Source: Actinomycetota bacterium
GTDB lineage: Bacteria; Actinomycetota; Actinomycetes; Mycobacteriales; Mycobacteriaceae
Length of the DNA: 5,354 bases
NCBI GenBank assembly: GCA_005787665.1
Contig: SYAB01000188.1
Coordinates: forward strand, 1-5,354
Direction of reading: 5' to 3'
Shown: positions 1 to 5,354 of the stretch, piece by piece
Numbering within the stretch: position 1 is the first letter of the stretch
Layout of the letters: each line of letters opens with the position of its first letter
Translations under genes and position numbers: made by a program
The notes under the pieces: generated by a model
What the model was told of the DNA's origin: nothing
Seen by the model: the letters and a program-made list of their open reading frames with translations, nothing else
Database searches by the model: none

Positions 1-960
<960 letters not shown>

Positions 961-964
<4 letters not shown>

Positions 965-2532
965 CGGGTGAACGTCCCCATCCTGTCGGAATCGAAGTAC
1001 TCCAGTGTGAGCCTGTCGCCGTCGAAACGAGCCTGCGAAACGCTGCCCGGCGCCGCGTTCTCGGACTTGATCGGAAAGCTGAAGACGTCGCCGTCCCAAT
1101 GGGTCAGGGGATAGACGTCCGGGCGGGGGCCCAGGGCCACCGTCAGGGCACCGTCGGTCTCGGTCACCGTGGCCGGGCCCCAGTAGTCGCTGGCGTAACT
1201 GCCGGTGTAGTCGGCCAACGGTCGGGATGGCGCCGGACTGGCCGGCCGTTGCCGACCGGCGAGCTCTCCGAACGGTTCGTTCATCCCCGCGAACGCGTCG
1301 GCATACAACCGCCGCCAGTCCTGGCGCACGGCACCGAACTCGACGAGGTCGGCGAACTCGGCCGTCAGCGTTTCGGGGACGCCGACCGGGGTGGCGTTGG
1401 TCAGCGCGACGATCGCCACGTCGGCGGAGGGAATGACGACGAAATTCGTTGCAGCGCCGAGGGAAAAGGCCCCGGAGTGACTGAGGGTGACCCGCCCGGC
1501 GGCGGATGTCCCGACATTGAACCCGTAGCCGTAGAAGCCCGACCGCTCGGCGGGCTCACTCGGCGGGGCGGAGAGGATCTGCGGCGATAGCGCCGGCAGC
1601 AGCGCCTCCGGGTCGACGACCGGCTCGCTATCGGAGGCACCGTCGGCGAGCAGCAACGCCAGCCAGTGGGTCAGGTCGTTGACCGAGGCGCTGACCCCGC
1701 CCGCGGGCGACTGCGGATCGGGGTCGCGGGTGTAGCGGGGCTGATAACCGCCGTCCACCCGGACGTGGCCCAGGGCCCGGTCGGAACGGGCCTGGAAATC
1801 GGCGAATCGCGAACTGGCCGAGACCATCCCGAGCGGACGGTAGAGCATCTGCTCACTGAGATCCTCCCAGGAACGGCCGGCCGCGGCGGCGACCGCTTCG
1901 GCGGCCGCGGTCACACCGAAGTTGGTGTAGGCGTAGGAGATCCGGAACGGGCCCAGGGGCAGCAGCCGCACCCGTTCGAGGATCTCGCGGCGGTCATAAC
2001 CCAGATCCTCCAGCAGGTCGCCGGCGTGATCCGGCAGGCCGGAGCGATGTGCGAACAGATCGGAGACGGTCAGCATCCGGGTGACCGCCGGGTCGGAGAG
2101 GGCGAACCATGGCAGCTTCTCGACCATCGGGGAATCCCAGCGAATCGCCCCCGCTCCCACCTGCTGTGCCACCACGGTGGCGGCGATCGGTTTCGACAGC
2201 GAGGCCAACTGGAACACCGTGTCGGCGTCGACCGGTTCTCCCGTCCTGGTGTCGCGCACTCCGAAACCTTTGGCGTAGAGGGTCTTCCCGCGGTGCACGA
2301 CCGCGACGGCCATACCCGGGATGCCGGAGGAACTCATCAACTCCTCGGCGATACCGTCGAGTTTGGCGACGGCGTTGGCCACGGCGTCATCCGGCAGCGG
2401 CATCGCCGCCGCCAGTCGCGGCGGCTCGTCGGCGGCCAGTGGCGGCGGTGACGTCGGCGCGGCGCCGCAGGCGGTCAGGATCGCGGCCACCAGGACGGTC
2501 CCGGCGCGGCGGGCTGCGGTCAAAGCCGCCAC
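961..2532 (-). CDS. Serine beta-lactamase/penicillin-binding-protein-like hydrolase, putative lipoprotein (Rv0907 homologue)
   Basis: This is a 523-residue serine hydrolase of the class C beta-lactamase / family VIII esterase / D-alanyl-D-alanine peptidase fold. The catalytic set is complete: SLSK at 111-114 (nucleophile Ser111, Lys114), YTN at 202-204, and HSG at 352-354 in place of the KTG motif. A separate beta-rich C-terminal domain resembling DUF3471 starts near residue 439. The N-terminus has Arg8-Arg9, a hydrophobic stretch and a lipobox LTAC ending at Cys22, so export and lipid anchoring on the outer face of the membrane are likely. The start is uncertain: GTG at 2532 overlaps the upstream stop by 13 bases, while TTG at 2523 gives a TTGA overlap, a GGTGG five bases upstream and a protein three residues shorter with the lipobox intact. 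The frame stays open further upstream inside the preceding gene, but that part is low-complexity Arg/Gly/Ala-rich and not family-like. Substrate is unknown; peptidoglycan peptide or an ester is possible. M. tuberculosis Rv0907 (about 532 residues) is the likely counterpart. Confidence 0.92.
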
Positions 2533-3662
2533 CAGGGTTCGACGGCTCCGGCGCCGGGCACCACGCGGCCGCCCGGCCGGGGCACCGCGATGTCGACTCC
2601 TGCGGCGTCCGCCGCCGCCACCAGCCGATCGGCCGGCTCCGCCCACGGGTGCGGGGCGAGCCGGAAGGTGCACCAGTGGATCGGCACCAGCACGCCGCCC
2701 GCGTTGACGTCGAGATGGGCCTGCACCGCCTCCTCCGGGTTCATGTGGATGTCGGGCCAGGAGGTGTTGTAGGCACCGATCGGCAGCAGCGTCAGGTCGA
2801 AGGGTCCGTGCGCCGCACCGATGTCGGTGAAACTGGCGGTGTAGCCGGTGTCGCCGCCGAAGTAGGCGCGGTGCTGAGGACCGGCGAACACCCATGAGGA
2901 CCACAGGGTGTTGTTCCGGGACAGGAACCGCCCGGAGTAGTGCCGGGCCGGCGTGCAGGTCAGCGTCAGGTCGTCGATGGAGTAGGACGAACCCCAGTCC
3001 AATTCCACGATCCGGGACGCGGGAACACCCCATTCACGGAGGTGGGCTCCGACCCCGAGTGGGGTCACGAACACAGCCCGCTGAGTGCGCGCCAACGCCC
3101 GCACGCTGGACATGTCGAGGTGGTCGTGATGGTCGTGGCTGATCACCACGGCGTCGAGGGCCGGCAGGGCCTCGATCGGAACCGGCGGCGGATGCAGTCG
3201 GCGGGGGCCCACCGACCGCAACGGCGAGCACCGCTCACTCCAGACCGGATCGGTCAGCAGTCGGTAGCCGTCGATCTCGACAAGCGCGGTGGCGTGGCCG
3301 AGCCAGGTCGCCGCCACCGGGGTGCCGGCGGAATGCGACGCGGGGGTCGCGAGGGGAATCTCCGCCTTCGGCAGGCTCCTGGAGCGGCTGGAGAGGAACT
3401 CGAACAGCAGCATCCGGTTTTCCTCGGCGTCGAGTTTCAGCGGCGACGCGGGCTCCAGATTGTGGAAGATGCCGCCGCCGTAGTTGGGCGACCCCTCGAC
3501 CGTGGGGTGAATGGCCGCGGGGCTGGCACCGAGCGCGGCCGGGGTCTCCCGAAGCGCCTGCAACACCCAGCCTCCCGCGGCCACCGTGGCGGTGCCGGCG
3601 GCGAGGCGCACGGCAGCCTTACCGCTGGGTATCAGCGCGGTCAGGTCGGGCAGCCCAGGCAC
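2520..3662 (-). CDS. NAPE-PLD-like metallo-beta-lactamase-fold hydrolase (Rv0906 homologue)
   Basis: This 380-residue protein is a zinc-dependent hydrolase of the Lactamase_B_2 group. It carries the full metal set: HDHHDH at 176-181 (His176, His178, Asp180, His181), His241 in ARHYSGR, Asp271 in GGDTGY and His329 in IHWCTF. Several blocks match what I recall of mammalian N-acyl-phosphatidylethanolamine phospholipase D: WLGHAT at 120-125, LLTDP at 135-139, LPIGAYN, and NPEEAV at 308-313. A lipid phosphodiester substrate is therefore plausible but not shown. Residues about 17-37 form a hydrophobic stretch that could be a signal anchor or membrane-associating helix. The GTG start lies two bases after the echA6 stop, with an AGGG about nine bases upstream; the open frame continues inside echA6 but reads there as Arg/Gly-rich non-protein-like sequence. 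The 3' end overlaps the serine hydrolase start. M. tuberculosis Rv0906 (about 372 residues) is the likely counterpart. The fold is certain; substrate and location are inferred. Confidence 0.93.
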   Translation of the reverse strand: MPGLPDLTALIPSGKAAVRLAAGTATVAAGGWVLQALRETPAALGASPAAIHPTVEGSPNYGGGIFHNLEPASPLKLDAEENRMLLFEFLSSRSRSLPKAEIPLATPASHSAGTPVAATWLGHATALVEIDGYRLLTDPVWSERCSPLRSVGPRRLHPPPVPIEALPALDAVVISHDHHDHLDMSSVRALARTQRAVFVTPLGVGAHLREWGVPASRIVELDWGSSYSIDDLTLTCTPARHYSGRFLSRNNTLWSSWVFAGPQHRAYFGGDTGYTASFTDIGAAHGPFDLTLLPIGAYNTSWPDIHMNPEEAVQAHLDVNAGGVLVPIHWCTFRLAPHPWAEPADRLVAAADAAGVDIAVPRPGGRVVPGAGAVEPWWRL

Positions 3663-3664
3663 GC

Positions 3665-4396
3665 TCAGGAACCCTGGAACCTCGCGGGCCGCTTCTCGAA
3701 GCGGGCCACCTGGGCTTCGATGACATCCTGGCTGCCCCAGGCCCGATCGAAAAGGTCCCTGTGCACGTCGCTCTGTTCCTCGTAGGCCCCGTCGTCGTTG
3801 AGCACCCGTTTGGAGTGCCGCAGCGACAATGGCGCCAGCCCGGCGATGTCGGCGGCCCAGGCCTGGGCGTCGGCGAGCGAGCCGATGCGATTGGCCATAC
3901 CGGTCATCAGAGCGGTGTCGGCGTCGAGTTTCTCCGCCGCCAGCAGCATGCCGCGGGCCCGGCCGTAACCGGCCAGCGACGCCAGCCGCCGCACGCTCCA
4001 ATTATCTAGCGCCAGTCCATATCTGGCGATCGGAAACTGGAAGTACGCGCCCGGGGCGACCACCCGCAGGTCACAGATCATCGCCAGCTGGACACCGGCG
4101 CCGATGGCCGGGCCGTTGATGGCGGCGATCACCGGCACCGTAACCGCGTCGATCGCCTTGTTCAGCGCAATCGCCTTGTCCGGGAAGTCGGCGGCGAAGA
4201 CGTCGCCGGAGAGGTCGGCACCGGCGCAGAACACCGTGCCCGCCCCGGTGAGCACGATCGCGCGGACATCCTCGGCGGCCGCCTCCTCGATCGCGGCGCG
4301 CAACGCCTCCACCAGTTCAGAGTTCAGCGCATTGCGGCGGTCGGGCCTGCGCATCTCGATGGTCGTCACGGCGCCGACACGTTCGATACCGATCAT
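3665..4396 (-). CDS. echA6: EchA6-type acyl-CoA-binding crotonase homologue
   Basis: The 243-residue product has the same length and near-colinear sequence as I recall for M. tuberculosis EchA6 (Rv0905). It is a single crotonase domain with the CoA/oxyanion-hole segments CAGADLSGD (57-65) and INGPAIGAG (93-101). The two glutamates that catalyse hydration in enoyl-CoA hydratases are missing: Gln103 stands where the first is expected and the second position, near residue 123, is Ile. EchA6 in M. tuberculosis has been reported not to act as a hydratase but to bind long-chain acyl-CoA and feed it to FAS-II for mycolic acid synthesis, and it is the target of THPP inhibitors. Trp133, tied to THPP resistance there, is kept here. 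The ATG at 4396 gives the family length; an in-frame TTG at 4405 would add three residues and is less likely. It is the first of four tightly packed genes. Transport of acyl-CoA is inferred from homology. Confidence 0.94.
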   Translation of the reverse strand: MIGIERVGAVTTIEMRRPDRRNALNSELVEALRAAIEEAAAEDVRAIVLTGAGTVFCAGADLSGDVFAADFPDKAIALNKAIDAVTVPVIAAINGPAIGAGVQLAMICDLRVVAPGAYFQFPIARYGLALDNWSVRRLASLAGYGRARGMLLAAEKLDADTALMTGMANRIGSLADAQAWAADIAGLAPLSLRHSKRVLNDDGAYEEQSDVHRDLFDRAWGSQDVIEAQVARFEKRPARFQGS

Positions 4397-4404
4397 GAGG
4401 GTCA

Positions 4405-4410
4405 AGCCTA
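4405..4410 (-). promoter_or_regulatory. Possible -10 element upstream of echA6
   Basis: The minus strand reads TAGGCT, which fits the mycobacterial TANNNT -10 pattern. Counting from it, transcription would start about two bases before the echA6 ATG, giving a nearly leaderless mRNA; this would explain why no clear ribosome binding site precedes that ATG. No -35 element is evident. Such hexamers occur by chance, so this is only a candidate. The alternative is that echA6 is read only from the upstream DoxX gene 32 bases away. Confidence 0.2.
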
Positions 4411-4428
4411 CTGGCAGGTCCCGGAGTC

Positions 4429-4782
4429 TCAGCGCCCGCCGAATCGTAGGGCATAGACCACGATGAACAGGTTCACCAGCAACATGGCGAACGCCTGCAG
4501 TGCCTGGACCACCGAGTCCCCGGATCGGAAGCGGACGACGACGCCGAGTGCCATCAGCAGAGCCAAGCCGCCCGCGGCCGCGGCCGTGAGGCCCGGCACG
4601 AAATAACCCACGATCAGGCCGACCGCCCCGAGCACCTCGAGCGCTCCGGTGAGCTTGCGGAAGCGGGACAGCCCGTAACGCTTGAACTCCTCCTCCATCG
4701 CGTTGCTGAAGAGCACGGTCAAGCCGTAGAAGAGGAATGCGGCGATGGAAACCGCCTTCAGTGTCTCATACACAGCACCCAT
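4429..4782 (-). CDS. DoxX-like small membrane protein (minus-strand member of divergent pair)
   Basis: This 117-residue protein has four predicted membrane helices (about residues 8-26, 44-62, 65-83 and 92-112) and ends in Arg-Phe-Gly-Gly-Arg. The loop after helix 1 carries EEEFKRYGL (30-38), and helix 2 is followed by VPGL at 62-65; this layout is typical of DoxX/DoxD-like four-helix proteins. The cellular role of most members is unknown. In mycobacteria one DoxX protein has been tied to a thiol-oxidative stress complex, but nothing here shows that role. The ATG at 4782 is chosen because it starts just before helix 1 and has a GGA about six bases upstream; a GTG at 4848 would add 22 non-hydrophobic residues and run over the start of the opposite gene. 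It lies 32 bases upstream of echA6 on the same strand, so co-transcription is possible. It faces its paralogue across a 56 bp spacer. Confidence 0.82.
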   Translation of the reverse strand: MGAVYETLKAVSIAAFLFYGLTVLFSNAMEEEFKRYGLSRFRKLTGALEVLGAVGLIVGYFVPGLTAAAAGGLALLMALGVVVRFRSGDSVVQALQAFAMLLVNLFIVVYALRFGGR

Positions 4783-4838
4783 GGAGTTCCGATCGGTTAT
4801 CGTCGGGTCAAGCGACGCACGCGGAGGCAAAGGCGCCC
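4783..4838. promoter_or_regulatory. Divergent promoter region between two DoxX-like genes
   Basis: These 56 bases are all that separate two start codons facing away from each other, so both promoters should lie here or reach into the coding ends. On the plus strand TATCGT at 4798-4803 fits the TANNNT -10 pattern, with an A at 4810 at the expected start distance and a GGAGG downstream at 4823-4827. On the minus strand GATAAC at 4801-4796 overlaps it and would give a leader of about seven bases. The two candidate -10 boxes share four bases, which would couple or set against each other the two transcripts. No good -35 box or long operator palindrome is seen. The region is certain by position; the boxes are inference. 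Confidence 0.4.
4823..4827 (+). promoter_or_regulatory. Ribosome binding site of plus-strand DoxX-like gene
   Basis: GGAGG is a strong Shine-Dalgarno core, 11 bases before the ATG at 4839, slightly longer than ideal. It supports that ATG rather than the open frame that continues upstream to 4737, whose residues are not hydrophobic and read through the opposite gene. Confidence 0.6.
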
Positions 4839-5219
4839 ATGTCAACACATGTGATTTCGAGCATACTTCAGGTCATCGTCGGGCTGGGACTGCTCAATGT
4901 CTGGCTGGTGCGGCCCCGGTCGGCGACCGCCTACCGGGGCGGCGAGGCGCAGTCGCTGAAGGAAGAGTTCGCCGTCTACGGGCTTCCCGACTGGTCCTTC
5001 TATCTCGTCGGCGGGCTCAAGGTCGTCGCCGGGGTGTTGCTGATCGTCGGTATCTGGGTGCCTGGTCTCGTCCTGGTGCCGGCGGCGGTGGTCTCGGTGT
5101 TGATGGTCGGCGCCCTCGCCATGCACGCGAAGGCCAAGGATCCGGCGTCGAAGTACCTGCCCGCACTGGCGGTGCTGCTGGCCTGCCTTGCGCTGATCGC
5201 GCTCAACTGGCCGTCCTAG
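4839..5219 (+). CDS. DoxX-like small membrane protein (plus-strand member of divergent pair)
   Basis: This 126-residue protein has four predicted membrane helices (about residues 5-23, 55-73, 77-95 and 106-122). It shares with the minus-strand neighbour the EEF-x-x-YGL loop (42-49), an LIVG segment in helix 2 (68-71) and VPGL (74-77), so the two are paralogues of the DoxX/DoxD-like group. It differs in having a longer polar loop between helices 1 and 2 (about residues 25-52) and a Lys/Ala-rich loop (AKAKDP, 97-102) between helices 3 and 4. The function is unknown; a membrane partner or redox-linked role is only inferred from the family. The ATG at 4839 is chosen because it starts directly before helix 1 and is preceded by GGAGG. 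The stop TAG at 5219 is followed 21 bases later by the convergent stop of an insertion-sequence transposase, and no terminator hairpin is visible between them. Confidence 0.85.
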   Translation: MSTHVISSILQVIVGLGLLNVWLVRPRSATAYRGGEAQSLKEEFAVYGLPDWSFYLVGGLKVVAGVLLIVGIWVPGLVLVPAAVVSVLMVGALAMHAKAKDPASKYLPALAVLLACLALIALNWPS

Positions 5220-5354
5220 ATACCCCAGGTCTGTAAGGCGTCAAGCTGCTGCGGTAGCACGGTGGGCCCAGGCCTTGTTTTCGTCGTAGTGGGTGCGGTG
5301 GCGTAGGCAGCCATGGAGGATGCCGACGAGGCGGTTGCCCAGGGCTCGCAGGGC
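5220..5354 (-). mobile_element. End of an IS110-family-like insertion sequence, running out of the window
   Basis: The transposase-like frame in this stretch marks it as part of a mobile element. The element's end must lie near 5220-5240, between the DoxX stop codon and the transposase stop codon, unless it replaced the original 3' end of the DoxX gene. IS110-family elements usually lack clear terminal inverted repeats, and none can be judged here with only one end visible. The rest of the element, including its other end and any bridge RNA region, lies past position 5354. The exact boundary is not determined. Confidence 0.6.
5241..5354 (-). CDS. IS110-family-like transposase, C-terminal 37 residues (cut by window edge)
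   Basis: Reading the minus strand inward from the window edge gives 37 in-frame residues ending in a TGA at 5243-5241. The segment GNRLVGILHGCLRHR (about visible residues 6-20), followed by a THYDE-x-x-AWAH block and an Ala-rich tail, resembles the C-terminal end of IS110-family transposases, just after the Transposase_20 domain that holds the catalytic serine. The catalytic RuvC-like and serine domains would lie outside the window. The frame is intact over the visible stretch with no stop or frameshift, so the gene could be whole. It is convergent with the DoxX-like gene. The family call comes from recalled sequence pattern only; another IS family sharing this tail cannot be ruled out. Confidence 0.68.
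   Translation of the reverse strand, partial: ALRALGNRLVGILHGCLRHRTHYDENKAWAHRATAAA

Noticed and set aside
1881..1910. Inverted repeat CCGCGGC / GCCGCGG that could form a hairpin
   Set aside because: It encodes an Ala-rich helix inside the serine hydrolase, has no T-run, and is expected from GC-rich alanine codons.
2533..3033. In-frame upstream extension of the serine hydrolase, giving a 690-residue reading frame
   Set aside because: It lies inside the metallohydrolase gene in another frame, is Arg/Gly-rich without family likeness, and would place the lipoprotein signal in the middle of the protein.
1666..3785. Long plus-strand open frames opposite the hydrolase genes (for example 1666-2451, 2109-2897, 2940-3785)
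   Set aside because: They are antisense to genes with full catalytic motif sets, and high GC content makes long stop-free antisense frames common. No domain-like sequence or convincing start region was seen.
3663..4001. In-frame upstream extension of the metallohydrolase into echA6
   Set aside because: Its residues are an out-of-frame reading of the well-conserved echA6 gene; a GTG start just after the echA6 stop gives the expected family length.
4397..4428. Possible terminator between the DoxX-like gene and echA6
   Set aside because: Only a three-base-pair stem could be drawn and there is no T-tract, so it does not support a transcription stop.
4783..4848. GTG start at 4848 for the minus-strand DoxX-like gene
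   Set aside because: It would add 22 residues without hydrophobic or family-like character and overlap the opposite gene's start; the ATG at 4782 sits directly before helix 1.

Overview
The window is GC-rich actinobacterial DNA that looks like a mycobacterium, probably an environmental or fast-growing species. Four minus-strand genes reproduce, in the same order, the Mycobacterium tuberculosis block Rv0905 (echA6), Rv0906 (metallo-beta-lactamase fold), Rv0907 (serine beta-lactamase fold) and Rv0908 (ctpE). This identification rests on recalled family sequences and visible motifs, because no database search was possible.

Layout on the minus strand, read from high to low coordinates: a small DoxX-like membrane protein (4429-4782), an EchA6-type crotonase (3665-4396), an NAPE-PLD-like metallohydrolase (2520-3662), a secreted serine hydrolase/penicillin-binding-protein-like lipoprotein (961-2532), and the first 321 residues of a CtpE-type P-type ATPase (1-964, cut by the window edge). 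Junctions are 32 bp, 2 bp, an overlap of about 13 bp (4 bp if a TTG start is used) and a 4 bp ATGA overlap. The last four genes therefore look like one translationally coupled operon, and the DoxX gene may be its first member.

A second DoxX-like gene (4839-5219, plus strand) points away from the first across a 56 bp spacer. The two proteins share the same layout and several motifs, so they are a head-to-head paralogous pair. Twenty-one bases after its stop codon lies the stop codon of a convergent reading frame whose 37 visible residues look like the C-terminus of an IS110-family transposase. The right part of the window therefore runs into an insertion sequence.

Taken together, the operon looks devoted to the cell envelope: acyl-CoA binding and delivery for mycolate synthesis (EchA6), a possible lipid hydrolase, an exported serine hydrolase and a calcium-type cation pump. 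There is no stretch above 300 bp without a gene. No tRNA, rRNA, CRISPR array or convincing intrinsic terminator was seen. I found no clearly new system; the points most worth checking are the DoxX pair with its shared promoter, and the IS110 element at the edge.
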